A stretch of 64,000 bases of DNA from JALZKA01 sp963721645 (lineage in GTDB: Bacteria > Actinomycetota > Thermoleophilia > Solirubrobacterales > 70-9). Positions 16,084 through 24,548 of the stretch are shown one piece after another. Where the stretch lies: positions 62,001 through 126,000 of the forward strand of contig CAVRJK010000001.1 of assembly GCA_963721645.1 (NCBI GenBank). Reading direction: 5' to 3'. The position numbers and the translations under genes are program-made. The notes below the pieces were generated by a model that saw nothing but the letters and a program-made list of their open reading frames with translations, ran no database searches and was not told the origin of the DNA. Numbering within the stretch: position 1 is the first letter of the stretch; every line of letters begins with the position of its first letter.

Positions 16084-16896
16084 CTAAGCGCTCATGAGCG
16101 AGGCGACCACTGCTTCGTAGAAGCCGTCACCCATGGCACCTTCGGTCACGGTGACGTTGTCAAATCGCGGCAGCGCCTCGCGCAGCGCCTGGTCGTTTTC
16201 CGGCCCGTTCGCGACGCAGAAGAAGCGGCCAACGGACACCGACGACTCGAGGTCCTCGATCGAGTCTCCGATTGCGATGCAGCTGCCGGCGTCGTAACCG
16301 CGCGCCTGACGATGGAACTCGACACCCTTCGCCTTCGACGCTCCGCCCGGGACCAGGTGGTAGGCATGGGTAAATCCATCGATCGCATCCATCGGGTAGC
16401 CGATGACTCCGTTGTCGAGGAAACGAAGATCCACGTGCCCCTCCGCAACCAGGAGCTCGTTCACCTCGGCCGAGTCCACCTTGCCCCGCATGAGGAACGA
16501 GAGCTTTCGCCCCACCTCCCAGGGCGAGTGCCACTCGAGTGCCGGCCCGTATGTCTCGAACAGAAGCTCCGGAATCCCTGCCTCGACCATTCGCTCGTAA
16601 GGCGTCGAGTCGTCCGTAGGCTGCCAGTCGCCGGTCAGATAGCTCCACTCGCCGTCGATGTAGACGCCGCAACCGGCCTCGTAGATGTAGGACGTCCCGC
16701 CCATGAGCCTGGTGTCCGATTGGACCTCGGACTCACGGCGGCCCGACATCACGACTACCTCTACTCCAGCGCGGTCGCATGCCTGGAGCGCGCGGGCCTG
16801 CGCCAGCGAGAAGTTGCCCTCGGGATCGCGGAACAGCCCACCACGCGGGCCGAGCAAGGTGCCGTCGAGGTCGGTGTAGACGCAGCGGAGTGCCAT
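16084..16896 (-). CDS. HAD superfamily phosphatase, Cof/subclass IIB type
   Basis: A 270-residue protein. Motif I is YTDLDGTLL (nucleophile near residue 9), motif II is VVVMSGRRESEV, motif III is Lys in GGASKAKGVEFH, and motif IV is IAIGDSIEDLESS. The large alpha/beta cap between motifs II and III (residues about 60-185) is the IIB type found in mannosyl-3-phosphoglycerate and other sugar phosphatases. YIYEAGCGVYIDGEW is the usual post-motif-II segment. The substrate is unknown. The start is supported by TAGCTT seven bases upstream. It is divergent from the small secreted-protein gene with only 29 bases between start codons. Confidence 0.82.
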   Translation of the reverse strand: MALRCVYTDLDGTLLGPRGGLFRDPEGNFSLAQARALQACDRAGVEVVVMSGRRESEVQSDTRLMGGTSYIYEAGCGVYIDGEWSYLTGDWQPTDDSTPYERMVEAGIPELLFETYGPALEWHSPWEVGRKLSFLMRGKVDSAEVNELLVAEGHVDLRFLDNGVIGYPMDAIDGFTHAYHLVPGGASKAKGVEFHRQARGYDAGSCIAIGDSIEDLESSVSVGRFFCVANGPENDQALREALPRFDNVTVTEGAMGDGFYEAVVASLMSA

Positions 16897-16903
16897 GGGG
16901 GTA

Positions 16904-16909
16904 AAGCTA
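16904..16909 (-). promoter_or_regulatory. -10 element (TAGCTT) of the HAD phosphatase gene
   Basis: TAGCTT on the minus strand ends seven bases before ATG 16896. It overlaps the region that must also drive the divergent gene at 16926. Confidence 0.45.
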
Positions 16910-16925
16910 TGACACCATCAGACCC

Positions 16926-17369
16926 ATGAGAAAACTCGCCGCCGTTCTCCTCTCGTTGGCCATCGCCCTTTGCTTGCCGGCCGCCGGAGGCGTCGCCGGG
17001 ACTCCCGAGCACAAGATTGTCGCGAAGGGAAAGGCCGATAGCGGCAACGCGTTCGAGATCAACGCAAAGGTCAAGAACGGCGTGTCGAGTGGCGACGTGC
17101 TGTTCGAGACCACCTCCTTCGGTACGAAAGAAGGCGAGGCAGACTGCGTATTCGTGGATCACCGCAGGGCCGTCATCACCGGCGAGTTCTCCAACTCAGA
17201 CGGCAACTACGTCGTCCTCTTACGAGATCGCCGCCGCAACGGCAAGGGCAAGAAGGATCTGTACTCGGCTTGGATCACCGGCCCGCACGACTGCGCCACC
17301 GCGGGCTCCGAGGAGCCCTTCGCCGGCAGCGAGACGCCGATCAAGAAGGGCGACATCAGCGTCCGTTAG
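16926..17369 (+). CDS. Small secreted protein, function unknown
   Basis: A 147-residue protein with a clear signal peptide (MRKLAAVLLSLAIALCLPAAGGVAG, partly quoted; cleavage near residue 25). The mature part is about 120 residues, rich in charged and beta-prone residues, with two cysteines (DCVFVDH and HDCATAG) that could form a disulfide. I do not recognise a family. It resembles other short exported proteins of this window only in general character. It is divergent from the HAD phosphatase and 47 bases upstream of folP. Confidence 0.6.
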   Translation: MRKLAAVLLSLAIALCLPAAGGVAGTPEHKIVAKGKADSGNAFEINAKVKNGVSSGDVLFETTSFGTKEGEADCVFVDHRRAVITGEFSNSDGNYVVLLRDRRRNGKGKKDLYSAWITGPHDCATAGSEEPFAGSETPIKKGDISVR

Positions 17370-17404
17370 CCCAGCGGAAGGAAGGGGCGCCCAATTCCCG
17401 GCGG

Positions 17405-17410
17405 TAGGTT
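17405..17410 (+). promoter_or_regulatory. -10 element (TAGGTT) of the folP-helicase operon
   Basis: TAGGTT is followed by exactly six bases and GTG 17417, supporting a leaderless start for folP. Confidence 0.5.
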
Positions 17411-17416
17411 GAACCC

Positions 17417-18259
17417 GTGACCGTCTGGAGACTTTCCGAAGGGCGCGAGCTCAGCTTTCCGCCGTCCGTCGCCGCCGGGGTCGTGAACGTCACCGCCGAC
17501 TCGTTCTACTCGGGCGCGCGGAGCGTCACTCCCGAGCGGGCGGTCGAGGACGGGTTGCGCCTGGCCGAAGCCGGCTTCGATCTCTTGGACGTGGGAGCCG
17601 TCGCGGCGCGCTCCGGGCCGCCGGTCGGGGCAGCTGCCGAGATCGAGACTCTGGTGCCGGCGATCAGGGGCCTCGTGGAGCGCTCGGGCTTGCCGGTCAT
17701 GGCCGACACGTTCCAGCCCGAGGTCGCGCGGGCGGCCCTTGATGCCGGTGCCGTTGCGATCAACGACATCTCGGGCGGGTCGGCCGAGATGTACGGGTTG
17801 GTTGCCGAGCGCGGTTGCGGCTACGTCCTGATGCACATCGAAGGGCCGCCGCGGGTGGACCGCAAGCCGCCGGTCTACGGGGATGTGGTTGCGCACGTCA
17901 CAGAGTGGTTCGCCGAGCGGATCGAGCGCCTGGAGGCGGCGGGGGTGGCCGCCGAGCAGATCGCGATCGACCCGGGTCCCGACTTCGACAAGGGTGTGGA
18001 CGACACGATCGAGCTGGTGGGGCGAATCTCCGATCTTCAAAAGCTGGGAAGGCCGGTGATGGCTGCGATCTCGCGCAAGGACTATCTGGGAGCCGTGACG
18101 GCCGGCTCATGGGACGCACGCCCCGGCGCGGATGAGCGGGGCGCCGCAACGCTGGCGGCGACGGCGCTAGCGACCGCACAAGGCGCAGAGATCCTGCGCC
18201 TGCACGACCCGGAAGCGCTCGATGCGATGCGCGTGGCGGAGGCGATCGTCCGTGGCTGA
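17417..18259 (+). CDS. folP: Dihydropteroate synthase family protein
   Basis: A 280-residue TIM-barrel protein. Conserved DHPS positions are visible: Asn in GVVNVTADSFYSGAR, Arg in DVGAVAARSGP (normally GGESTRPG), Asp and Asn in MADTFQPEVARAALDAGAVAINDISGG (partly quoted), Asp in IDPGPDFDK, Lys in AISRKDYLGAV, and Arg-His in LRLHDP. The family joins p-aminobenzoate to dihydropterin pyrophosphate in folate synthesis, in the cytoplasm. The changed STRPG and FGFGK motifs make it an atypical member, so a related pterin-binding function is possible. No other folate gene is adjacent. It overlaps the helicase by eight bases. Confidence 0.82.
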   Translation: MTVWRLSEGRELSFPPSVAAGVVNVTADSFYSGARSVTPERAVEDGLRLAEAGFDLLDVGAVAARSGPPVGAAAEIETLVPAIRGLVERSGLPVMADTFQPEVARAALDAGAVAINDISGGSAEMYGLVAERGCGYVLMHIEGPPRVDRKPPVYGDVVAHVTEWFAERIERLEAAGVAAEQIAIDPGPDFDKGVDDTIELVGRISDLQKLGRPVMAAISRKDYLGAVTAGSWDARPGADERGAATLAATALATAQGAEILRLHDPEALDAMRVAEAIVRG

Positions 18260-20639
18260 GCTCTCGCGAGCCCTGGGCGCCCCGGACGCGAAACAGAGGA
18301 GCCGACAGGATGTGCTGGATCGCGCCTGGCGGAACGTGATCGCGAACGGTGCCGACGACGGGCGCCTTGTCACCACCTCGTTCGAGGAACGCCAGAGCGC
18401 CGTGAACGTGCCGTTTCCGTCGGATCTCCCGCCAGTCCTGGCCGAAGGTCTTCGCCGCGTCGGCATCGGGGGCCTCTACGCACACCAAAACGAAGCCCTG
18501 GGCGAAAGCGGTCGAGGGCATGTGATCTCGACCAGCGGGACCGCATCCGGCAAGTCGCTGTCTTTCAACCTGCCGGTGCTGGAGACGCTTGCGCTCGACC
18601 CCAAATCCCGCGCGCTCTACCTCTACCCGACCAAGGCACTGGCCCAGGACCAGGCGAGAAAGCTCTCGTCCTTGCAGCTCCCATATCTGCGACACGCGAT
18701 CTACGACGGCGACACTCCCCGCGAGGATCGCCCGGGCCTTCGGCGCCGCTCGAACCTGATCCTCACCAATCCCGACATGGTGAACGTGGGCCTCCTGCCG
18801 CACCATCAGGGCTGGGGCGACTTCCTGGCGAACCTGCGCTGGATCGTCGTCGACGAGGCTCACACGTATCGCGGGGTCTTCGGCTCCCATGTCGCGAACG
18901 TCTTGCGCCGGTTGCGCAGGGTGGCCCGCCTCTATCGCGCCGAGCCGACCTTCCTTTTGGCCTCGGCCACGATCGCCAATCCGGGAGAGCTCGCCGAGCG
19001 CCTTGTCGGCGAGCCGGTCAGCGTCGTCTCGTCCGACGGAGCACCCAAGGCGGGCAGGCGGATCGTGATGTGGAACCCGCCCGTGATCGACGAGAAGACG
19101 CAGCGCCGCCGCTCGACCCTCTCCGAGGGCGCGGAGCTCCTGGCCGATCTCGTCACCGAGGACATGCGGACGATTTGCTTCTTGCGCTCGCGCAAGGGGA
19201 TCGAGCTGATCCTGCGCTTCGCCCGTCTGCGTCTCGAGGAGCGTGGGCGCGAGGACCTCGCCGCGCGGATCGCCCCCTACCGCGCCGGCTACACCGCTCA
19301 GCAGCGCCGCGAGATCGAGCATCGCCTCGTCTCGGGCGATCTCTTGGGCGTGGTCGCAACAGACGCCCTGGAGCTGGGGATCGATATCGGCGAGCTCGAC
19401 GCCTCGATCTGCGTCACCTTCCCCGGCACGGTCGCGAGCCTGCGCCAGATGTGGGGGCGAGCGGGCCGCCGAACGGAAGGCCTGGCCCTCTACGTCGCGG
19501 GCGAGGACGCCCTCGACCAGTTCTTCTGCCGTCATCCGGACGAGTTCCTCGACCGCCCGGTCGAGGCGGCGATCCTGGATCACCAGAACCCTCACATCCA
19601 GACCGGGCACATCCTTGCCGCCGCGCACGAGGCGCCGCTCGGCGGCAGCGAAAGTCAGCCGGGCGGCGCCGACGACACGATCCTGGGCGACGGCTGGCGC
19701 GACCGCGCCGACGAGCTGGTTGCCGCGGGCGAGCTCCGCCAGACCAACGATCGCCGCTACGTGCCGCGCGACAAGGGCTTCGTTGCCGGGCGCATCTCGC
19801 TCCGCTCGGCATCGCTCGATTCGGTTGCCGTGATCGACTCGACCTCCGGCGAGATGCTCGGCTCGGTTGAGGCAGAGCGGGCCTTCTCGACGATCCACCC
19901 CGGCGCGATCTACCTACACATGGGGCGCTCATATGAGGTGCGCGAGCTTGACGTCGACGGACGGCGCGCGATCGTCGAGCCCTTCGACGGCGACTGGTAC
20001 ACGCAGCCGAAGAAGGAGACCAACGTCTACATCGACGCGATCGGCCGCAAGGCCGAGCCGGACGGAATCCACAAGGGCGTCGAGCTGTATACGGGCGAGG
20101 TCTCAGTCTCCGAGCAGGTGATCGCCTACCAGCGAAAGACCGTCAAGGACCAGGAGGTGATCGACCTCACCGCTCTGAACCTGCCCGAGCAGAACTTCCA
20201 GACCAGAGCGCTCTGGTACGTCCTGCCCGACGTACTGGCGGGGCCCGAGGCGCTGCCGCCCGACGTACAGCTGGGAGCCCTTCACGCTGCCGAGCACTCG
20301 CAGATAGCTGTGCTGCCCCTGCTCGCCATGTGCGATCGCTGGGATATAGGCGGACTCTCCACAAACGTCCACTTCCAGACCGGGCTGCCCACGATCTTCA
20401 TCTACGACGGCCACCCCGGCGGGGTGGGGATAGCCGAGCGCGGCTTCGAGCGCTTCTCGGAGCTCGTCGGAAACGCGCTCCGCCTCGTCTCGGAATGTCC
20501 GTGTGCATCGGGGTGTCCGTCGTGCGTTCAGAGCCCGAAGTGCGGGAACCTGAACGAGCCCCTTCACAAGGCAGGGGCGATCGAGTTGATGGGCGGGATC
20601 CTGGGGCGCCGACCTCGGCCCTCAACTCCGCAGCGCTGA
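18252..20639 (+). CDS. DEAD/DEAH-box helicase with C-terminal zinc domain (DUF1998; MrfA/YprA type)
   Basis: A 795-residue superfamily 2 helicase. The Q-motif-like YAHQNEAL precedes the Walker A variant SGTASGKSLSF. The DEAH box is WIVVDEAHTYRGVFGSH, motif III is LLASATIANP, and motif VI is QMWGRAGRRTEG. The C-terminal MZB/DUF1998 domain carries four cysteines in SECPCASGCPSCVQSPKCGN. This layout matches B. subtilis MrfA, a DNA-repair helicase for mitomycin damage, and yeast Hrq1. Motor activity is a family inference. GTG 18252 lies inside the folP end, so the two are co-translated. A longer frame upstream lacks homology. Confidence 0.9.
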   Translation: MAELSRALGAPDAKQRSRQDVLDRAWRNVIANGADDGRLVTTSFEERQSAVNVPFPSDLPPVLAEGLRRVGIGGLYAHQNEALGESGRGHVISTSGTASGKSLSFNLPVLETLALDPKSRALYLYPTKALAQDQARKLSSLQLPYLRHAIYDGDTPREDRPGLRRRSNLILTNPDMVNVGLLPHHQGWGDFLANLRWIVVDEAHTYRGVFGSHVANVLRRLRRVARLYRAEPTFLLASATIANPGELAERLVGEPVSVVSSDGAPKAGRRIVMWNPPVIDEKTQRRRSTLSEGAELLADLVTEDMRTICFLRSRKGIELILRFARLRLEERGREDLAARIAPYRAGYTAQQRREIEHRLVSGDLLGVVATDALELGIDIGELDASICVTFPGTVASLRQMWGRAGRRTEGLALYVAGEDALDQFFCRHPDEFLDRPVEAAILDHQNPHIQTGHILAAAHEAPLGGSESQPGGADDTILGDGWRDRADELVAAGELRQTNDRRYVPRDKGFVAGRISLRSASLDSVAVIDSTSGEMLGSVEAERAFSTIHPGAIYLHMGRSYEVRELDVDGRRAIVEPFDGDWYTQPKKETNVYIDAIGRKAEPDGIHKGVELYTGEVSVSEQVIAYQRKTVKDQEVIDLTALNLPEQNFQTRALWYVLPDVLAGPEALPPDVQLGALHAAEHSQIAVLPLLAMCDRWDIGGLSTNVHFQTGLPTIFIYDGHPGGVGIAERGFERFSELVGNALRLVSECPCASGCPSCVQSPKCGNLNEPLHKAGAIELMGGILGRRPRPSTPQR

Positions 20640-21019
20640 TGCACCGGCGCTTCCGAGGCGCACCGACCGCCGCTCTTCACGCGCCCGCTGGGGAGATCAG
20701 CGTGGTCCTCGCCCAGGGATTTCGCCGCCGGCTTCTTGGGCTCATGGGCCTCGAGCCCGAAGAGATCGAGCCACTTCTCTTCCCGCGCTGCCGCTCGATC
20801 CACATGCGCTTCATGCGAACGCCGATCGACCTCGTGTGGTTGTCGGTCGAAGGCAGCCACGGGGTGGTGGAGGAGGCGGTCGAGACACTGCCGCCTGGTC
20901 GCCACGCGCGAGCGCCGCGAAACGGCTCACCCAGACGGAACACCGCTGCGCTCGAGTTGGCGCCCGGAGAGGCGCGGCGCCTGGGGCTGAGCTCTGGGGC
21001 CGCTCTGACGTTGCGCTGA
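20639..21019 (+). CDS. DUF192 family protein
   Basis: A 126-residue protein with the DUF192 core: GFRRRLLGLMGL, RCRSIHMRFMRTPIDLVWL (the signature H-x-x-x-M-R-x-P-I-D), VVEEAVETLPPGR, and ALELAPGEARRLGLSSGAAL. It lacks the signal peptide that many DUF192 proteins have, so it is probably cytoplasmic. Function is unknown. The helicase stop and this start overlap as TGATG, so it is the third gene of the folP-helicase operon. Confidence 0.82.
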   Translation: MHRRFRGAPTAALHAPAGEISVVLAQGFRRRLLGLMGLEPEEIEPLLFPRCRSIHMRFMRTPIDLVWLSVEGSHGVVEEAVETLPPGRHARAPRNGSPRRNTAALELAPGEARRLGLSSGAALTLR

Positions 21020-21074
21020 TCCCGCAAGTGCAGAGTTGATCGCCGTAGACGCGGGTAACCCTGCTTCGGAGTGG

Positions 21075-21623
21075 TCAGCTGCGCTGCATCAGGGCCAGGA
21101 GCTTTGTCGCCGTGCCCCAGCTTCGAATGGTCATGCTCTGGTACTCGGGCTTTCCAACCACCCGGCCCATGCGGCTGCTGGTGGCCTTCTCGGTCAGGCG
21201 AGAGAAGTAGAGGACGCGGGAGCCCTCCCACAGGCGGTCGACGCCCTCCTTGGTCTCCATCGCGGAGACCGCGCGCTTCACCGTCAGGAGAGGGAACAGG
21301 AAGATCACGTCGCAACGTTCGGATTCACCGCCGAAGCCGCGAGGGGCTTCATCGACCACACGCTTCACCTGGGCGCGGGTGAGGAGGACGATCTTCAGCT
21401 CCAGGCCGAGTTTCTTGGTGAGGTCCGCCTCGAGTCTCTTGGTGAGCTCCGCGCGCGACTGGCGCGGCGCCCTGAAGATGAAGTTGCCGCTGTTGATGTA
21501 GGTGGCGACGTCGGCAAGGCCCATCTCTTCGAGCGAGTCCCGAAGCTCGCTCATCTTTACGGTGTTCTTGCCGCCGACGTTGATGCCGCGAAGGAGGCCG
21601 AGGTACTGAACGCCGGCAGCCAC
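21075..21623 (-). CDS. DUF1697 family protein
   Basis: A 182-residue protein with the family signature YLGLLRGINVGGKNTVKMSELR and DVATYINSGNFIF near the N-terminus, and the C-terminal SSRMGRVVGKPEYQSMTIRSWGT. Family members have a ferredoxin-like fold and no established function. The GTG start lies two bases after the methyltransferase stop, so the two form an operon transcribed leftward. Confidence 0.82.
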   Translation of the reverse strand: MAAGVQYLGLLRGINVGGKNTVKMSELRDSLEEMGLADVATYINSGNFIFRAPRQSRAELTKRLEADLTKKLGLELKIVLLTRAQVKRVVDEAPRGFGGESERCDVIFLFPLLTVKRAVSAMETKEGVDRLWEGSRVLYFSRLTEKATSSRMGRVVGKPEYQSMTIRSWGTATKLLALMQRS

Positions 21624-21625
21624 GG

Positions 21626-22522
21626 TCAGCGCCCCGGACTCCTGACAAGCGCGACGCCGCCGAACCCATACGGCTCACCTGCGTTGTGGAGCAGCCGCTC
21701 TTGAGCGTCCTTCGGGCCGAGGTCCTCCTCGAGGACGAGGCCGAATTCTTCGACGAACTCGGCGGCCCTGCCTCGCGGGATGCCGAACTTGAACGGCTCT
21801 CCCCCGGACGTGACGCGCTTGCGTAGCTCCGACGCGCCGTGGAAGGAGTCGTCGCCGTCGAGCATCTCCTTCCATAGGTAGTCGAAGCAGATGGCGCTGC
21901 CGGCGCCGGTGCCCGAGGCGAACCAGCGGAGGCTCTCGGCGACTCCCTCGGGCTCGAGGTACATGGTGACTCCCGACCACAGGACGATCGAGCGGGCCTC
22001 GGGGTCGAAGCGGTGAGCGGCGAGGCGCTCACCCACGGATTGGGTGTTGAAGTCGACATGCACGTAACTCACGTGTTCGGGCATCTCGCCGAAGATCGCC
22101 ATCAGGCGTTCGGCCTTGACCGCGGCGGTGACGGGATGGTCCACCTCGAAGAGCGCCACCGAGCCGAGCGCGTCCCGCATGCGGTAGCACCGGGAGTCCA
22201 GCCCGGCCCCGAAGATCACGACCTGGGCCGCGCCGTCGCGCACCTCCTCAAGGAGAACATCGTCCATGTGCCGAGTGCGCGCGAGTTCGAACCAGAGCGC
22301 CCCCGGGAGGATGCGCTCGATGATCCTCGGGCTGAGGTGCCGGACGAAAGGCACCTTGGCGAGCGCGCTCGCCTTGAGTCCCGGCGCGATGAAGTCCTTT
22401 GCCATGTAGTCGGGGTTCCGAAGCTCGGGATCGCGAAGCGTCGCGCCCGCGGCTCGTAGCGCGCAGGCGCCCTCGGCGGTCGAGCGCGCCATGCGACTTT
22501 GTGCGGCATCCCCGAGCGCCAT
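21626..22522 (-). CDS. SAM-dependent methyltransferase, leucine carboxyl methyltransferase-like (TIGR00027 family)
   Basis: A 298-residue protein with the class I SAM motif VVIFGAGLDSRCYRM. The acidic ribose-binding FEVDHP, the family helix STAEGACALRA near the N-terminus, and WSGVTMYLEPEGVAESL also match. These enzymes, widely expanded in Actinobacteria, are annotated as O-methyltransferases of unknown or polyketide-related substrates. ATG 22522 is chosen because TAGCGT lies eight bases upstream; an ATG at 22492 is possible. It is co-transcribed with the DUF1697 gene. Confidence 0.85.
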   Translation of the reverse strand: MALGDAAQSRMARSTAEGACALRAAGATLRDPELRNPDYMAKDFIAPGLKASALAKVPFVRHLSPRIIERILPGALWFELARTRHMDDVLLEEVRDGAAQVVIFGAGLDSRCYRMRDALGSVALFEVDHPVTAAVKAERLMAIFGEMPEHVSYVHVDFNTQSVGERLAAHRFDPEARSIVLWSGVTMYLEPEGVAESLRWFASGTGAGSAICFDYLWKEMLDGDDSFHGASELRKRVTSGGEPFKFGIPRGRAAEFVEEFGLVLEEDLGPKDAQERLLHNAGEPYGFGGVALVRSPGR

Positions 22523-22530
22523 CGGATGGG

Positions 22531-22536
22531 ACGCTA
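22531..22536 (-). promoter_or_regulatory. -10 element (TAGCGT) of the methyltransferase-DUF1697 operon
   Basis: TAGCGT on the minus strand ends eight bases before ATG 22522 and supports that start over the longer open frame. Confidence 0.45.
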
Positions 22537-22610
22537 TCGCGACGCTCGTGGATCTGTCCACGCGGGAGGAGCGCAAACTCACATGGGTGGTTAGTCCCGC
22601 CGTCCGGCGC

Positions 22611-22616
22611 TAGCCT
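22611..22616 (+). promoter_or_regulatory. Possible -10 element (TAGCCT) of tRNA-Phe
   Basis: TAGCCT ends 14 bases before the tRNA. A weak -35 candidate (TGGTTA, 22588-22593) lies 17 bases upstream. Confidence 0.35.
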
Positions 22617-22630
22617 GTCGGGTCGGGTCA

Positions 22631-22703
22631 GGCGAGATAGCTCAGTTGGTAGAGCACACGACTGAAAATCGTGGTGTCCCCGGTTCGATTCCGGGTCTCG
22701 CCA
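22631..22703 (+). tRNA. tRNA-Phe (anticodon GAA)
   Basis: A 73-base cloverleaf. The acceptor GGCGAGA pairs with TCTCGCC, and the discriminator base is A. The D arm is GCTC...GAGC. The anticodon arm CACGA-CTGAAAA-TCGTG has GAA at 22664-22666. The T arm is CCCGG-TTCGATT-CCGGG. CCA is not encoded (TTC follows). It reads Phe codons UUC and UUU. Confidence 0.98.
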
Positions 22704-22721
22704 TTCCGCTGGTTTCGCTCG

Positions 22722-23507
22722 TCAGCTGCCTGCGAGCGCGCCAGCGTAGACCTGCCAGGCCAGGGCCGACTTCGCGGTGAGGCTGAGCACGATGTACGCG
22801 CGCTCGCCAAACAGGTAGCTCCGCCAACGGCCGACCTGTTTGTACTGGAGCCACATGTTCACCGCGAAGAGCGAGAACAGGGCCAGCAGGCTTATGAAGA
22901 TGACGAGCACGAAGCTCGGGACTCCGCCGGACTCGGCATTGCCGCGGGCAAGCTGCGCGCCGATCACGATCCACGGTGCAATCCCAGCCAGTGCTCCGAG
23001 CCGGAAGGGAAGCCAGTCGGCGTCCTCGCCCGGTTTCGAGCCCCGCTCCATCAGGAGGCCGAAGAGGATCATTGCGGCGTTCGCTGCAAACAGGCCGATC
23101 AGAGCGCTCAGCTCCCAGGTACCAGCAAGCATTGCGATCAGCACCACCATCAACGACGCGCTCAGCGCGTACTCGGACCATCGCGCGTAGTTGATCCCGC
23201 GCCCCAGGTTTCGCTCGTACCACGGGCGCACGCTGGGGCTCGCGACGAGCAGATGATCGACGGCGGCCAGGTAGAGGAAGACTGCGACCGCCGGCGCGAT
23301 TGGAAGGTGAAAGAGCGGATCTCCCAGCGTCAGATCGGCCGCGCCCGGAGGTCCGTCGATCCAGCTGGCATAGACCGGCAGATCGACGTCGGAAGCAATC
23401 ACGAGCAGCAGGGTCGCCTGGACGGCATGGACGATCCCGACCCCAAGGTTCCAGCGCCGCAGGCGCCTCGCTTCTTCAGCCGGAATGGGGCCGCTGTCGT
23501 CGGTCAC
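22722..23507 (-). CDS. Heliorhodopsin
   Basis: A 261-residue seven-helix protein matching heliorhodopsin 48C12 along its length. The retinal Schiff-base lysine is Lys246 in GERAYIVLSLTAKSALAWQ. The counterion glutamate is Glu112 in YARWSEYALSAS. Their spacing of 134 residues is the same as Glu107-Lys241 in 48C12. Other family blocks are WIDGPPG, NAAMILFGLLME, LPFRLGALAGIAPWIVIG and MWLQYKQVGRW. Heliorhodopsins have inverted topology (N-terminus inside), a long photocycle and no established ion transport. Light sensing or enzyme regulation has been proposed for the family. No carotenoid cleavage gene lies in the window. GTG 23507 directly follows an in-frame stop. It is convergent with tRNA-Phe and divergent from the BrkB-like gene. 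Confidence 0.95.
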   Translation of the reverse strand: MTDDSGPIPAEEARRLRRWNLGVGIVHAVQATLLLVIASDVDLPVYASWIDGPPGAADLTLGDPLFHLPIAPAVAVFLYLAAVDHLLVASPSVRPWYERNLGRGINYARWSEYALSASLMVVLIAMLAGTWELSALIGLFAANAAMILFGLLMERGSKPGEDADWLPFRLGALAGIAPWIVIGAQLARGNAESGGVPSFVLVIFISLLALFSLFAVNMWLQYKQVGRWRSYLFGERAYIVLSLTAKSALAWQVYAGALAGS

Positions 23508-23615
23508 TCAAACCAGCATGTCAGGGTCACGGCCGGGGGCCATTGGCGACTGGGCGACTTCCATGCCGTCCCCGGCCACGTCACCGACGAGCAGCTTCCC
23601 CGCACGATTCGTGGG

Positions 23616-23621
23616 TAGGTT
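23616..23621 (+). promoter_or_regulatory. -10 element (TAGGTT) of the BrkB-like gene
   Basis: TAGGTT is followed by exactly six bases and ATG 23628. No comparable element is seen for the divergent heliorhodopsin gene. Confidence 0.5.
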
Positions 23622-23627
23622 CCGGGC

Positions 23628-24548
23628 ATGGTCTCCGTCAAGCCCTCGATAGCGGACCGCAAGCCACTGCAGGCGCTCAAGGGAGTCGCAGGGGCCTACG
23701 GTCGATTGAAGATCGCCGACCACGCCGCCGCCCTGACGTACTTTTCGATCCTTGCGGTCTTCCCGGGGATCATCGTCTTCGTCTCCCTGCTGGGGATCTT
23801 CGGCGACCAAGGCACGATCGATTCGTTCATTCAGATCATCGAGGACCTGGCGCCTGGTGACGCCGCGTCCACCTTCGAGGGAGCGATCGAAGGTGCGGTC
23901 AACTCGAGTGCCGCCGGCCTCGCATTCGTGATCGGCGTCGCGCTCGCCCTTTACAGCGCGTCGGGGTATATCGGTGCCTTCGGCAGAGCGACGAATGACA
24001 TCTACGAGGTCTCCGAGTCACGGCCGTTCTGGAAGACGCTTCCTCGCCAAGTCGCCCTGACGGCGTTCCTCATGGTCGGCTTGGCGGCAACGCTTTTGGC
24101 CCTCGTCCTGACTGGGCCGCTTGCCGAGTCGATCGGCAACGTGATCGGGGTCGGCGAGACCGCTCTCGCAGTCTTCTCGATTGTCAAATGGCCAGTTCTT
24201 GCCGCGGTCGTATCGATCCTCTTCGCGGTCCTCCTGCACGAGGGCCCCAACGTGGACCGGCCGTATCGCGAACTGGTGCCGGGCGCCTTCCTCGCAACAT
24301 TCCTGTGGCTGATCGCCTCCAGCGGCTTCGCCTTCTACGTCGCCAACTTCGGCTCGTACGCCGGCACCTACGGCTCGATCGCGGGCGTCATCGTGTTTCT
24401 CATCTGGCTTTGGATCTCGAACCTGGCCCTGCTGGTGGGCGCAACCTTCAACGTCGAGCTCTCGCGGAGCGGCACGCTCATCACTGAGTCTGAGTCGATG
24501 GCGGGCGACGAGCCTGCCCAGCGCCCGCCGGGAGCGACAGCGCTCTAG
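23628..24548 (+). CDS. YihY/virulence factor BrkB family membrane protein
   Basis: A 306-residue protein with about six membrane segments. The family start DHAAALTYFSILAVFPGIIVF, partly quoted, includes the conserved A-LTYFS-LA-FP pattern at residues about 31-50. Later blocks are SASGYIGAFGRATNDIYE, the loop VDRPYRELVPGAFLAT, and YGSIAGVIVFLIWLWISNLALLVGA, partly quoted. The family was once called ribonuclease BN, wrongly, and its role is unknown. The polar tail of about 25 residues is cytoplasmic by inference. It ends in a CTAG shared with the convergent homocysteine methyltransferase family gene. Confidence 0.88.
   Translation: MVSVKPSIADRKPLQALKGVAGAYGRLKIADHAAALTYFSILAVFPGIIVFVSLLGIFGDQGTIDSFIQIIEDLAPGDAASTFEGAIEGAVNSSAAGLAFVIGVALALYSASGYIGAFGRATNDIYEVSESRPFWKTLPRQVALTAFLMVGLAATLLALVLTGPLAESIGNVIGVGETALAVFSIVKWPVLAAVVSILFAVLLHEGPNVDRPYRELVPGAFLATFLWLIASSGFAFYVANFGSYAGTYGSIAGVIVFLIWLWISNLALLVGATFNVELSRSGTLITESESMAGDEPAQRPPGATAL

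Noticed and set aside
17898..19898. Open frame of 666 codons opposite folP and the helicase
   Set aside because: Both genes on the plus strand have clear family motifs; the opposite frame has none and a typical shadow composition.
22671..23618. Open frame opposite heliorhodopsin, starting inside tRNA-Phe
   Set aside because: It overlaps the tRNA and the seven-helix gene; no motif or start signal.
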